In this document: one piece after another, positions 45,312 through 57,588 of the stretch
Layout: each line of letters opens with the position of its first letter
Numbering within the stretch: position 1 is the stretch's first letter
DNA from: Bidens hawaiensis
Lineage: Eukaryota > Streptophyta > Magnoliopsida > Asterales > Asteraceae
Direction: 5' to 3'
DNA length: 64,000 bases
Assembly (NCBI GenBank): GCA_021521415.1
Contig: JAIQDT010000187.1
Coordinates: 2,108,001 to 2,172,000 of the forward strand
Made by a program: the position numbers and the translations under genes
The notes under the pieces: model-generated
Told to the model about the DNA's origin: nothing
Databases searched by the model: none
What the model saw: only the letters and a program-made list of their open reading frames with translations

Positions 45312-46374
45312 TGATGAACACTCGTAACCAAGAAGTTGACAACACCCTCAAGAATCCTTACAAGTCAATCACAGAGATCCAAGCATCGTTATCGTCACAA
45401 GCAAAATAACAAGAAGAAATCTTGAAGACGCTTCAAGATGAATCGAGTCAGAGTAGCGGTGACGGGTTAAGCTCAGGTTCGTCATTTTCTCTCGAAGGTA
45501 CAGAATCAAGGGGTAACAAGTCCTTACGGGTGGGAAAGGTCGAATTCCCCAAGTTATTTAGGTGAAGACGTGAAGGGTTGGGTTGATCGTTGCGAACACT
45601 TTTTCGGGATGGATGAGACTCATAAAGAGGTTAAACTTAGGTGTACTGTTGTTCACTTGGAATGGGATGCTCTCCAATGGCACATGGATTTCATGCGCAT
45701 ACGTGGTTCTATTGTGTCTAAAGTTATATGGGAAGATTATGTGAGATCTATTCCAACTCGTTTTTCTAACGTTATGTTTGAGGATCCCTTGGAAGAGATA
45801 GCTTCCCTTAAACAAACGGGTTCACTTCATGAAGTCAACACTGCTTTTGATTCATTATTGAATAAGGTCACACTTAGTGAAACACAAGCTGTGAGACTCT
45901 ATCTTAAGGATTTAAGTAAGACATTAGGGGACAGTTAAGATGTTTAAACCGCAAACATTGTACGAGGCATATTGGTTGGCTAAGACTCAACCACTAAATA
46001 ATGAGAATTTGGATGAAAAACTTAACAAAGGGAAGTGGGATGTGGGGAACACAAGGGGCGGTACTAGTTCAAAGATTACTCCACCAACCAATGCTACCAA
46101 ACTACCAATTTTACAATCACCCAACCGAACAACTACTACGAATACTAAACCCACAGTGGGTGCACGTCGCCTTACGAGTAGAGAGTTAGAACAAAAACGA
46201 GCAAAAGGGGAGTGTTTTTGGTGCATGGAAAAATTCATTTCTAGTTAAATGCCCTTGGAACCGAAATCAAGTGTACATCATTGAGGTGGAGGATGAGGAT
46301 GAACCGGTTGTGGAAGAAACAATACTAGAAGATGAAGAGGAGGAGCACCAGATTTCGATTCATGCGTTAACTGG
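45312..46374 (+). pseudogene. gag of the split chromovirus, first part
   Basis: The reading starts near MMNTRNQEVDN (45312), has a stop near 45407 and a frameshift near 45560. It then gives the capsid domain (WVDRCEHFFGMDET, ALQWHMDF, FEDPLEEIASLKQTGS, FDSLLNKVTLSE) to 45938. After another break it continues with MFKPQTLYEAYWLAK and RRLTSRELEQKRAKGECFWC, where the second half of a zinc knuckle is lost to a frameshift. It ends at ISIHALTG, cut by the Tat insertion at 46375. This is the pattern of chromovirus gag. Confidence 0.85.
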
Positions 46375-47172
46375 TGTTTTGGACAAAATCAGCTAAGGAT
46401 CAAGTATCCAAATCTGTTATGTGAGGTAAGGTGCTAACTTGATAGTAACAAGTGTATAAGCGTGATATCGGTGAACACAAAGGTTTGATCACGAGGGAAA
46501 AACCCTTAATCACGATAATCTTACTACGGTCAAAACTTAACAAGGTAATCTTTGGAAGAATTGCTTCGGTCAAGGATTAACGAGGTAATCGTTGGTCGAA
46601 TCTCTTCGGTCGAGGATCAACAAGGTAACCTTTGGTCGGCTAGTACGTGATTATCGTAATCTCCGGCACAAAAAACCCCCGGACGGTGAAAATTATCACC
46701 GTCTAGTATATTGATAATAAAAGGTAGTTACAACGTTTGTGGAGTTGATGATCGAAAATACAAGGTAAACTAGTGAGTAGAGAAAATGTTTGCTTCTGCT
46801 CTAATGTGTGTGTGATAGTACATGTGTTTCCTAACTGATCATCATCTCAATATAAATCAAAGATAATAACTCAATGTAGTTATTAATAATAAATACCATT
46901 AACCATTTTTCCTAAAAATCCGCCTTTATCTTGAATATACTTGTAACAGCCACTTTGACCACGTGCTCCATCACTCAGGCTACGAAATAGGTGGTAGACC
47001 AGGTCTTCTAGCCGTTACATCTGTTATATATAATGTTATACACAGGAAACAATCGTTAGTAAATAATAAGTACTGAGGATCATTGATCCCTAGGGATCTG
47101 ACTAAGGATCACTGATCCAGAAACTTATGCCAGGATAACGTATCCACAGTGTCAAATTTCTGTGCACTAACA
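46375..47172 (-). repeat. 3' LTR of the Tat element
   Basis: Read on the minus strand it starts TGTTAGTGCACAG and ends GTCCAAAACA. Just outside it on the internal side is ATTTTGGGGGCAAT, the polypurine tract. It is nearly identical to 54341-55141. Confidence 0.92.
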
Positions 47173-48093
47173 ATTGCCCCCAAAATGGCGGTTGTGATAA
47201 GATCAAAGCTGTCATTTTGCCTTTGAATTCAAACTTCCTGCAAAAACATATGAGATTTGACAAGCTGGATATAATTGTCATATTTTAATGGAGTTTCCTT
47301 GGGAACTTCCCTTCCGGCTGTATATCCTTCTCCCGTAAGGTCTGGTTAGACCTAAGTTACCATAAGTATTGATCCTTTTGCAATCCTTATAAAACTGAAT
47401 TTAAGGATTTTGAATCCATAAGTATTGATCCTCTGGTGATCCTCAGCATCTAATTTATGATACCTGATGCAAATAACTTATGATATTATCTGGGATTAGA
47501 CCCAATAAACTGGGGACAGGCCCAACAAATATTCTGGGGACAAGCCCGTGCAACTGGGGACAAGCCCGTGTAATCTGGGGACAAGCCCGTGTAACTGGGG
47601 ACAAGCCCAACAAACTGGGGACAAGCCCAAACTGGGGACTGGCCCAAAGATACGGATGTTAACTGGGGTCTCGCCCGAATCGGGATTTAGCCCAAACGTG
47701 AGATAACGTGAAAAAGTTATAAACCGGAGGTATGGTACGTCTACCATAATTCGTAGGATCCTCCATATAGCCGGAGACAACGAAATTGTCAGCCACTAAG
47801 CGTGTACTGGTCCCGCTGCCCCGAACTATATGTTGGATAGCGTGCGCAACTGGCGATCATGAGAAAGGTGAAAACCTTTAAACCTTAGGGAATATGACCA
47901 TCGGGGGTCATATCCAAACGTGGGCTAGGCCAAGGGAAATAGTAAAGTACCTTAAATGCAAAGGAGAGGTGGCCAACCTCTTGAACATCAAATGAATCAT
48001 TACAATCCTGCATGGTTACTCAAAACTTGGAAAAGATAAAGTGTTAAGAATATATTATCCTTAAATTAATAATAATTCAAAAGGAATAACATA
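47173..48093 (-). other. Tat 3' untranslated region with a 19-bp minisatellite
   Basis: Between integrase and the 3' LTR there is no ORF. At about 47508-47690 the unit AACTGGGGACAAGCCCGTG recurs about eight times with small changes. GATCC-type motifs are frequent. The ORFs crossing the array (47480-47780) are by-products. Confidence 0.75.
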
Positions 48094-49512
48094 TCAGAAA
48101 GATGTTACCAATTTAAGAGTCCTAGATCCTTTTTTCCGGATAATGTATCCTCTCAGGAAAAAATATTTCTTGAGGTGAATGACATTCCATGCTCTTGGTA
48201 ACCTGTTGCCTTCCATTGTGAGCAAATGATATGCCCCCTTTCCTGCTTCCGACTCAATTTTATAAGGTCCTTCCCATTTGGGCGCTAGCTTCCCATCAGC
48301 CGGATTTGTTGTGTTTTGGAAGGCTTTCCTCAATACTAGATCTCCTTCTTGAAATCTTCTGATTCTGATATTTTTGTTATATGTCCCAGCTACCCTTTGT
48401 TGATAAGCTGCCATTCTGATTTTTGCTAGATCTCTGAGTTCTTCTACAGTATCCAAGTCTTCAAGAAGGATTTCTTCATTGGCTTCAGGATCACGGATGC
48501 TAGTTCTCGCAGTAGGAACCACCATTTCTGTGTGAATTACTGCTTCTGATCCAAACACCACAGAGAAGGGTGTCTGGCCTATCGCATTTTTGGGTGTAGT
48601 TCTATCTGCCCAGAGAACATAAGGAAGTTCTTCAGCCCATTTTCCCTTCTTGGATCCTAGCTTGTTCTTTAGATTGTTGATGATGATCTTGTTGCTAGAC
48701 TCTGCTTGACCATTGTCTTGAGGATGAACCGGAGTCGAAGTAATCATTTTGATGCCCCAACTGTCACAAAAGTTAGTGGTTCTCTTCCCGATAAACTGGG
48801 AACCATTGTCACAAACAATTTCAGCGGGAATACCAAATCTAGTTATAATATATCGTTTAATAAAAGATATTACTTCCCTTTCTCGGACTTGTACAAATGC
48901 TTCTGCCTTAATCCATTTGGAGAAGTAGTCAGTCATAGCAAGCATAAAGACTTTTCCACCTGGTGCTTTTGGCAGTTTGCCTACAATATCCATACCCCAT
49001 TTCATGAAAGGCCATGAAGAGGATATAGGATATAGAGGCTCCGCTGGTTGATGAAGGATGTTCGCGTGTCTTTGGCAAGCATCACACTTCTTTGAATACT
49101 CCACTGCATCCTTCTTCATTGTTGGCCAGAAGTATCCAGTTCTGAGTATCCTGGAAAATAACGTTCTTCCACCTGTGTGATTGCCGCAATCTCCTTCGTG
49201 AAAATCCTTAAGTACTTCTTGGATCTCAGGATCCTCGATGCATCTCAGATATAGACCTGCATGAGATTTTCTATATACCATATTATCTAATAAAATATAT
49301 TGGGATACCTTGAGCTTGAAGGACTTGGGATTTTCTATGGCTGGAATTTCTCCAGTCTGAATATTGTTCTTAATATAGTTCTTGATAGGATGGATCCATG
49401 ATCCTTTGTTATTTGAGGATAAAGGATCCCATATTTCTTTATCTTTTGTTATCTCCCCAACTTCTTGTTCTCCTATTGCTGGCGCGAGAATGTGGATTAT
49501 TGGGATTTTCAA
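48094..49512 (-). pseudogene. Tat integrase
   Basis: A frame of about 472 codons is open. It has the integrase zinc finger (H and H in FHEGDCGNH, CDAC near the end), then the core with MDIVGK, CDNGSQF and NGQAESS giving the D, D and E positions. A C-terminal region (LAPKWEGPYKI, AWNVIHLKKYF) follows. Integrase inserts the cDNA in the nucleus. It is the 3' part of one polyprotein; an in-frame TAG near 49587 cuts it from RT/RNase H, so it would not be made normally here. Confidence 0.92.
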
Positions 49513-49584
49513 ATCCTCAGGAATCTTCAGAGATGAGGCTAAGTTTGCTAAGGCATCTGCCCCAGCGTTTTCTTCCCTCGGTAC

Positions 49585-51431
49585 CTATGTAATACTAAAT
49601 ATTTCGAAGGATTTTGATAATTCCTTCACAACATCTAAATATTTCATTGGTTTCTCACCTTTAACAGCATACGAGCTGTTAAAGTGGTTAGTTATCAATA
49701 AAGAATCTACATAAACTTGAAGATACCTGATCCTCATGCTTTTGGCCAATTGCAAACCTGCGATTAAAGCCTCGTACTCTGCTTCATTGTTTGTTGCTTG
49801 GAACTCACAAACTATGGACTGGGGTAGGATCCCTAATCCTGTTCCTCTCACGTTGGATGCTCCATCTGTGAAGAGTATCCAAGGATCTTTGGTCTTTTCC
49901 AGTTGTTGGACTTCCAAGTCAGCTTCTTTTTGTAGATCACTAGTAAAATCAGCCACAAAGTCCGCTAGTGCTTGAGACTTGATTGCTGTTCTTGGCTCGT
50001 ATTGGATATCATATGCACTTAACTTTACAGCCCACTTAGCCATTCTACCTGATAACTCTGGTTTTCTAAGAACATTCTTTACAGGATAGTTAGTTCTCAA
50101 AATAATAGGGTGAGTTTCAAAATAATGTCTCAGTTTAGTAGAAGCCATAATAAGTGCAAGAATTTGCTTTTCTAAATGAGAATACCTGGACTCCGCATCT
50201 AAAAGACTTTTACTTACATAGTATATAGGATGTTGTTCACCTTCATGATCTTTTACCAAGACTGCACTCACTGCACTTCCTGACACAGCAAGATATAGAT
50301 ACAAGGATTCTCCATCCACAGGCTTCATCAGAGCTGCAGCCGAGGATAAGTAATCCTTCAGGGCTGTAAGCGCAGCTTCATGTTTTTTAGTCCACTCAAA
50401 CTTCTTGTTTTTTCTAAGGATATCATAGAAGTATTTGCACTTCTCAGAGGATCTTGAGATGAACCTATTCAAGGCTGCTATTCTTCCGGTGAGTCTCTGG
50501 ACGTCTTTGGCATTCGCAGGAGACTTGAGATTGACAATGGATTCGATCTGCTATGGGCTTGCTTCAATTCCTCTTTTTGTGACCATATATCCCAGAAACT
50601 TTCCGGCCTTAACACCAAAGTGGAATTTGGACGGATTTAGTTTCATGTTATAATGGCCAAGGATATTGAATGCTTCCTCAAGGTCTCTAAGGTGATCCTC
50701 TGCCTTCTTCGACTTCACCACCATATCATCTATGTATACCTCCATAGTCTTGCCCAATTGGTCCTTGAACATCATGTTGACTAGTCTTTGGTACGTCGCT
50801 CCTGCATTTCTTAGTCCGAACGGCATAGCAGTATAACAATATATGCCGGTTGGAGTCATGAACGCTGTATCCTCTTGATCAGATGGTTCCATCTGAATTT
50901 GTTGGAATCCAGAGTAAGCATCCATAAAGGTGAGCATTTCATGTCCGACCGTTGCATCCACCATGACATCTATATGTGGTAAGGGGAAAGGATCCTTGGG
51001 GCATGCCTTGTTTAAATCCGTGAAATCGACACACACCCTCCACTTTCCATTCTTTTTTGAAACAACAACCACATTAGCCATCCATCAAGGATATTGAACC
51101 TTTCTGATCATACCGGCCTTAAGAAGTTTTTCAACTTCTTCTTGTATGATCTTGTTCCTTTCAGGAGCGAATTTCCTTCGCTTCTGATGGACGGGTTTTA
51201 CAAATAAATCCAAGCCGAGCTTATGAGTGATTACCTCTTTTGAAATACCTGTCATGTCGGAGTGCTTGAAGGAAAAAGTAGATCTTCTTCGCCCTAAGAA
51301 GGATATTATATCCTTCTGGGGATACTGGATCCTAGGAACACTTTTATCTCTAGATCTTTAGGGTCCAATGATACTTCTTTGAGGTCTTTCTCCAGAGCTT
51401 CCAGCACGTTCCTAGGATGTTGCTGTAGTTG
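49585..51431 (-). pseudogene. Tat reverse transcriptase and two RNase H domains
   Basis: Reading leftward: a link region (about 51430-51085), then RT with MANVVVVSKKNGKWR, FMDAYSGFQQI and VYIDDMVVKS. The gypsy-type RNase H follows (LYLYLAVSGSAVSAVL, SRYSHLEKQIL), then a second RNase H (LFTDGASNVRGTGLG, NNEAEYEALI, VYVDSLLI), whose Asp, Glu and Asp positions are kept. A TGA lies near 51084, a TAG near 50548 and a TAG near 49587. The second RNase H is the hallmark of Tat elements. Confidence 0.92.
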
Positions 51432-52751
51432 CTATGCTATAGTTTGCTTGGCTGCTGGTTTCATCGATGACGAATAATAGTTCCTAGCCTCCGCTTGGTC
51501 ACCCACTATCTTCACAACTCCCCAAGGAGTAGGTAGCTTGATGCATTGGTGATAAGTTGAAGCTACGACCTTCATTCCATGGAGCCAAGGCCTACCTAAA
51601 ATAACATTGCAACAGGAAAGGTTATCTATAACACAAAATTTTTTGTATGAATTTAACTCTTCGATATAAACTGGGAGGTTGATGTCCCCCAATGTCTTCT
51701 TGGTTTCGCCACTGAAACCGACTAGAACCGATGTTCTAGGGATGATTTCTGAATCTGGGATGTTCATCTTTTTGAGGACGTCATGCTGGATAATGTTGAC
51801 TGAGCTGCCCCCGTCCACCAGGATCCTGCGTACATAATGGTTAGAGATAAATAAAGTAATAATCAAACTGTCATGATGAGGATCCTGAATGTTCAGCTTA
51901 TCTTCTTGATCGAAGAAGATTCTCTTGTCTGTTGTTAATGTGGTTGACACTATTGGATGATCTCCGTTATCCATCTTGATCTCCTTGGCGAATCTTTTTG
52001 CTGTGGAGAAAGAAGTTCCACATATGTCTGAACCTCCCGAGATGAAATTAACTGCTGGCACATCTGGCTTGTTTTGTTGAGGATCCTGGATCCTTAAATT
52101 GAAAAAGACTCTCTGATCAGTCACCCGAGTAGTGGGGATGAGTGGTCTTCTCTCATTATCCAGCTCGAATTCCTCTTTGGGGCTTTCCTCTATGGCGCAA
52201 GAGTCTCTAAATAATTCATAGTCTCTGGAGACAAAGTTGATCACATGGGCATCTGACGGCGGTGGTGTTGCTTTCTGTGGAAGATCTTCAGGATCCTGGG
52301 TCTTGGATTTCTTTCTTCCCAAGAGTTCTTTAATGTGACCCTTGCTCAGGAGGTACCCAATTTCTTTCCTTAAGCCGATACACTCGTCTGTCGCGTGGCC
52401 AAAATCTTCGTGGAAGGCGCACCACTTAGACTTGTCCTTGAAGCCGACAACCCTCTCATTCTTTCTGGGCCACCTTGCTTTTTCTCCCAGATCCTTCATG
52501 GTACAAATCAAGCCATGAGTATCTATAGAGACACAATAGTCGGAGATGCAAGGATAGTCTTCATCGTCATCTCCTTCTTCAACTGCCCGTACGTTCTGAT
52601 TGTTGAACTTGGCGTATGGCTTCGAATTGTTGTTCCTATTCCAGGATCCTTTATTCTTCTCAGGAGTTTCTTGTTTCGTTTGTCCCCCGAGACGATCTTG
52701 GATATTTTTATCTTCTTCCAAGCGGATGTACCTTAATGCCCTGCTTCTGAC
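51432..52751 (-). pseudogene. Tat gag C-terminus and protease
   Basis: The frame holds a His/Cys knuckle (CAFHEDFGHATDEC, near 52395), acidic spacers, and an aspartic protease with RRILVDGGSSVN (about 51815) and LGRPWLH. It is in the same frame as the capsid part but separated by TAA at 52752. The frame stops at 51432 before the RT link region. Confidence 0.88.
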
Positions 52752-54256
52752 TTAATCTAATGTCCTGCACGGATTCATCACTAAATCATCATAAAAAGGG
52801 GAGCTCTTTTGAATTCCCATCTTGAATGCTTCAACAGCAGTAGTCATATCAAGGTTTGGGATTTCTAGAGCTTCCTTGCCGAACCTGGTAACGAAATCCC
52901 TAAGGGATTCATCACTAGGCTGGATAACACGATATAAATCACTGGTTAACCTCTCAAATTTCCGACTACAGGAAAATTGAGTGTTAAACAAATTAACCAA
53001 ATGAGAGAAAGATGTAACCGAGAAAGGGGGGAGGCTTAGCAGCCATTTTAGTGCAGCTCCCGTCAGTGTGGCTCCAAATTCTTTACAAAGGCAAGCCTCT
53101 TTGAGTCTTTCAGGAATAGGATTAATCTCCATCATTTCCCTATATTGGGCAACATGTTCCTCAGGATCGGTGCTCCCATCATATGTCTTCATGTTGGGAG
53201 TTTGGAACTGCTTCGGAATTTCAGCATCACATATGGGCGGAGCGAATCTGGATAACTTGTGACTTCCCTCCGGTATCTCAGGAATTGGACGTATCACCCC
53301 TAGGACACTGGATAACATATCCTTTAGCTTCTGTAACTCCCTGGCCATGGCCTGGTTGATGCCTGAATCCTGCATGGGAACATGGTTAGTATCTAAAGAT
53401 ATAGGATCGTACCAGTTACCTCTCTGCTGGGTGGATTTTGGTATTCCAGACGAGTATCTGGGAAAAGAGGAGTCAGCAATCGGAGTAGGTCCTCCAGAAG
53501 CAATGGTCTACATGGGGATTATATCCCCATCATGGACTTCGGAAGATCGTAGGTGATGGACTCCTGAGGATATTTGATTCTGAAATAAGGACCCTTGAGG
53601 TTGAGAATTATAGGACCCTTGAAAATATAACCCAGAGGACCCTGGTGGAATGACCGACGACCCCTGCTGAAATGGCGAGGATCCTTGAGCGTATTGACCC
53701 ACGGACCCTTGTTGAAGGATATGTGATCTTGGCTGAAAGGTTGAGGATCCTTGAGCCTGCTGACCCATGGACCCTTGATGCAGGATAGAGGATCCTGGCT
53801 AAAACACTGAGGATCCTTGAACCTGTTGACCCATGGACCCCGGTTGCAGGATAGAGGATCCTGGCTGAAACAGTGAAGATCCCTGCGAAGGCTGAGCCAT
53901 GGATCCTGGACTGGTGAAATCCAGCATCCTGGGTACCAAGGGAGTGAGATCTTCTGTTGGCCTCTTATTCTTCCTGAGATCTTCTATCTCATGAAGGATC
54001 CTTTGGTTGGTCTTGTTCTGCTGCTCCATATATGCTTTAACCTGCGAAAACATAGATGAAACATCACTGTCAGAATTAACCACCGGGGCAGCAGCAACGT
54101 TTTCGAGCTCTGGAAGACTGGTAGTTGCATCCTGCTTCCAACAGCAGCAGTTCGTTGTGCTCCCGTGATTGGCGGAGGCATCGGTGGAAAAGTCCTTAAT
54201 GAGAGAGAAACCGACGATGGCATGGTTGATGACGCAGAGGTTGATTGAGAGGCCAT
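52752..54256 (-). pseudogene. Tat gag, N-terminal and capsid part
   Basis: The start is probably ATG 54256 (MASQSTSASS...). After a frameshift near 54130 comes a region with QNKTNQRILHEIEDL (coiled coil). Then follows a repeat zone rich in Gln, Gly and Ser (QGSS.FQPGSSILQPGSMG, about 53890-53560) containing one stop near 53797. Another stop lies near 53507, before the capsid domain (FQTPNMKTYDGSTDPEEHV, LKWLLSLPP, SLRDFVTRF) to TAA at 52752. The repeats are unusual for gag. Confidence 0.85.
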
Positions 54257-54318
54257 TGCGAGTGTTTAGGGTATGGAAAAATGAAGGTTGATGAGAATAA
54301 TATAGATTATAGCACAAA

Positions 54319-54338
54319 TTGCCCAAGGTGGGCGCCAA
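54319..54338 (-). other. Tat primer binding site, tRNA-Lys type
   Basis: On the minus strand TTTGGCGCCCACCTTGGGC follows the end of the 5' LTR. TGGCGCCCA fits the 3' end of plant tRNA-Lys. Confidence 0.7.
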
Positions 54339-54340
54339 AT

Positions 54341-55141
54341 TGTTTTGGACAAAAATCAGCTAAGGATCAAGTATCCAAATCTGTTATGTGAGGTAAGGTG
54401 CTAACTTGATAGTAAGAAGTGTATAAGCGTGATATCGGTGAAAACAAAGGTTTGATCACGAGGGAAAAAACCCTTAATCACGATAATCTTACTACGGTCA
54501 AAACTTAACAAGGTAATCTTTGGACGAATTGCTTCGGTGAAGGATTAACGAGGTAATCGTTGGTCGAATCTCTTCGGTCGAGGATCAACAAGGTAACCTT
54601 TGGTCGGCTAGTACGTGATTATCGTAATCTCCGGCACAAAAAACCCCCGGACGGTGAAAATTATCACCGTCTAGTATATTGATAATAAAAGGTAGTTACA
54701 ACGTTTGTGGAGTTGATGATCGAAAATACAAGGTAAACTAGTGAGTAGAGAAAATGTTTGCTTCTGCTCTAATGTGTGTGTGATAGTACATGTGTTTCCT
54801 AACTGATCATCATCTCAATATAAATCAAAGATAATAACTCAATGTAGTTATTAATAATAAATACCATTAACCATTTTTCCTAAAAATCCGCCTTTATCTT
54901 GAATATACTTGTAACAGCCACTTTGACCACGTGCTCCATCACTCAGGCTACGAAATAGGTGGTAGACCAGGTCTTCTAGCCGTTACATCTGTTATATATA
55001 ATGTTATACACAGGAAACAATCGTTAGTAAAGAATAAGTACTGAGGATCCTTGATCCTGACGGGATCTGACTAAGGATCACTAATCCAGAAACTTATGCC
55101 AGGATAACGTATCCACAGTGTCAAATTTCTGTGCACTAACA
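54341..55141 (-). repeat. 5' LTR of the Tat element
   Basis: Nearly identical to 46375-47172; the main cluster of differences is near 55045-55080 (a GGATCC-rich part). Confidence 0.92.
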
Positions 55142-55845
55142 ACTGGTATTCCCTCCTACTCAACTTTGCGGATTCAAGGTTCGATGGGTACTCGCCAACT
55201 TCACATATTTATTAACTTGGGATCGACTAATACTTTATGGTCATTAAATTGGCAAAAAGGTTACAATGCGAGGTAAGGGACATGCCTCCTATTAATGTTG
55301 GTGTAACGAATGGGAAGAAGAGTACTTGCAATCAAATTTGCTCTGACTTCCAGTGGACCATGCTAGGTCATTAGTTCACAACATAAGTTTTACTCATAGC
55401 TTTGGAGAATTATTACATGATACTAGGTGTATAGTGGCTTCTCCCATTAAGGATGACCATGCAATTTGTGGTTGATGGCAAAAAATATGAATTAAAGGGA
55501 CTCCAAAATAATAAATTTATGGTGTGTTCGGTAGAAAAAATGGAGGGATTGATGAAAAAACATTCTAAGGATGGAGCAATTCAATTATTTAGCTCTAAAT
55601 CGCCAATGGGGGGGTCCGAAGTTACCTACCAATCCAAGGTTTTATGCGACTAGACCCATTCGCACGAGAACCTGCCTTGGAGAGAGTCGACCCAAGTTTT
55701 CTACGAGGTATTTCAGACGCCGAAAGGGTTGCCACCCAGTCGGCCTTTTGATCATCGTATTGTCCTTAAGGACCGAACGGAGCTGATTAGCCAACGACCT
55801 GACCGGTACCCGTCAGTTCAGAAAGATGTGATAGAGAAGACCACA
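55142..55845 (+). pseudogene. Split chromovirus, protease and start of RT
   Basis: The reading resumes as IPSYSTLRIQGSMGTRQLHI, the protease region whose usual DSGST reads NLGST, followed by VTNGKK and VDGKKYELKGLQNNK (55453-55550). After several frame breaks it reaches the RT entry (PPSRPFDHRIVLKD, YPSVQKDVIEK) at about 55725-55835. It is cut by the Athila-like LTR at 55846. Confidence 0.82.
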
Positions 55846-57505
55846 TAATATAATGATAAATATATATATTTCTCTTGTATATTTTATGTAATATTTTATT
55901 AGTTTTTGTTTGTTTTTAGTTAAGATTTGTATACTACTAAAATAATTGTGTTTTGTAGGTTCCAGAAGTTAATCGTAGTTGAAAAGGGCGAAAAACGACT
56001 CAAAACAAGCCTAAACGAGAAGCCATAACGCATCAGGAAATGAACCGGAAGGAGAACTGATCGGACCAGCCGGTTAGACCTGCCCTCATATTGAGCACGC
56101 CGCGCCGCGCAACGAGTTTCCTACTTCTCGTCGTGTGGCGTGGCAGACCAGTTTTCTAGAAAGGTTTCAATTTTGGTTAGGTTTTGGGCTCTGTTTCACT
56201 ATATAAATACCTTTAACCTTATCCTGAATAATACCCTACAGCAACCAGACGAATTTGGAGATTATTTAAGCTATTATTCGAGATTCTTGGCGGGTATGAA
56301 GGAAAGAGAGCATTCGGTGAAGAGCTATACATTCAAGAGTGAAGATTACGGGTTTTACCACATTTGATTTTCCGTTCTTCATTACTTTCACCATGTTTTC
56401 TTATTTTATTATTTTGTTTGATTTTGATTACATGATGCTAGGCTAAACTTATTAAACTACCTAGATCACGATGAACCTTTTTAGTTGAATTTTGATTGGG
56501 ATTCTTTTCGTTATGAATTTTATGTTTTAAGTAAATTGTTGAGTTTGAATTAGTTGATGCATATGATTACTTGGTTTTATTTGCTTAGATTTATTGTTTC
56601 ACATCACCCTTGTTGATTGTTTCATAGGGGTCTTGTTAGATCATTTACTATGTGTTTTTGACTAGTTTGTGATTGAATTCGAATAGATAATTGAAACCAT
56701 AAAACTAATCAAATAAAAAAAATTGAGTTGCTAACCTAGAAAGCTGTAAGGTGATAGGTTATTGATAGATCTTTGTTGATTAGGATTGCTAGATTAAGTT
56801 CTACGTAAGGAGTCCGTCTATGTTTGAATTTTCAACTTAGTCTATTAAGTCAATTAAGTTTGCTTAGCTACCTTTAATTTTCGCGCTGTAAGGTAGGATT
56901 TCACTATAAAGGTACTTAAACATAAATAATTAAATAAATGTAAGGGAGTTTAATATATAAAACTGGTGTGTCTTAAAACTTGTTAGAAATTCATAGGTGT
57001 CTTCTTGAGAAGGGTCAGGGGTGCTGTTCGGGTTTTTTTTCAAGGGTTTATCTTACGATTCTAGTTTCATAACTTATTTTTCCTAATTAATTGATAGCCA
57101 TACCTTCGGGGATTCTAACCTAGGTGGTTACATTATCATCTGAATTAATCCAAAGTAACTTGCTTGTTTTTTTGTCTTTTAATTAATTAGAGTTTTAAGT
57201 AATCATTAGATTTTAATATTATTTAATTAATTAGAGTTAAGTCTAGTTTAATATTCATTAGTTAAACAACCCCCCTTAAATAATATTAATAAATAGTCGT
57301 GTCATTAAGTCGAGTCTAATTAGCTAGTTGCATAATTTAAAGACTCTCATGGGTTGGATATCCGGACTTACTTAGCTATACTAGAGTCGATCGGTTCATT
57401 TGCCGATCAATAGTTTAGTCAAGTTATAAAGAGTCTAGAGTATTACTTAGTGTCTAGTTTAGCGTCATTTTAGTTGATAACTATTTGACTACTTTTAGCA
57501 CATCA
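55846..57505 (+). mobile_element. Athila-like solo LTR
   Basis: The 1.66-kb insert sits within the RT reading and is flanked by CCACA (55841-55845 and 57506-57510). It ends GCACATCA, as Athila-type LTRs often do; its first bases are TA, probably from TG. TATATAAATAC at about 56200 is a likely promoter. No coding sequence is present. The assignment to Athila rests on memory of end sequences. Confidence 0.65.
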
Positions 57506-57588
57506 CCACACGAGAATTATTGGATTTGGGGGTTATACATAATAGTCAAAGCTCATTTGCAGCCCCGGTTGTGTTAGTTAAGAAAAAT
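57506..57588 (+). pseudogene. Split chromovirus, RT fragment
   Basis: ELLDLGVIHNSQSSFAAPVV and LVKKN are read in one frame, directly continuing the RT entry before 55846. The TR-GAG element begins right after, at 57589. Confidence 0.85.

Larger units (their letters stand above)
46375..55141 (-). mobile_element. Tat-clade Ty3/gypsy element, full length
   Basis: The 8.77-kb element has LTRs of about 800 bp and the target-site duplication ACTGG (46370-46374 and 55142-55146). Coding runs on the minus strand: gag, protease, RT, RNase H, a second (archaeal/plant-type) RNase H, integrase. The dual RNase H marks the Tat (Ogre/Retand) group. The primer site next to the right LTR reads TTTGGCGCCCACC, complementary to a tRNA-Lys 3' end. 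By eye the LTRs differ at about a dozen positions, so this is the youngest dated insertion here. Nonsense changes in gag and pol make it non-autonomous now. Confidence 0.95.
45063..57588 (+). mobile_element. Old Ty3/gypsy chromovirus split by three insertions
   Basis: Pieces at about 45063-46374, 55142-55845 and 57506-57588 read in order as leader, gag, protease and the start of RT of one element. It resembles the Reina/Galadriel group. It was interrupted first or later by the Tat element (46375-55141), an Athila-like solo LTR (55846-57505) and the TR-GAG element (from 57589). Removing the inserts with one copy of each target duplication rejoins the reading. A weak primer-site match (GGTATCTGGGCC, about 45266) suggests a short 5' LTR before it. 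The rest of pol lies beyond the window, if present. Confidence 0.8.

Noticed and set aside
52752..52754. Programmed stop between Tat capsid and protease
   Set aside because: Other nonsense changes occur in the same element, and the stop sits inside the conserved gag C-terminal segment, so a mutation is simpler.
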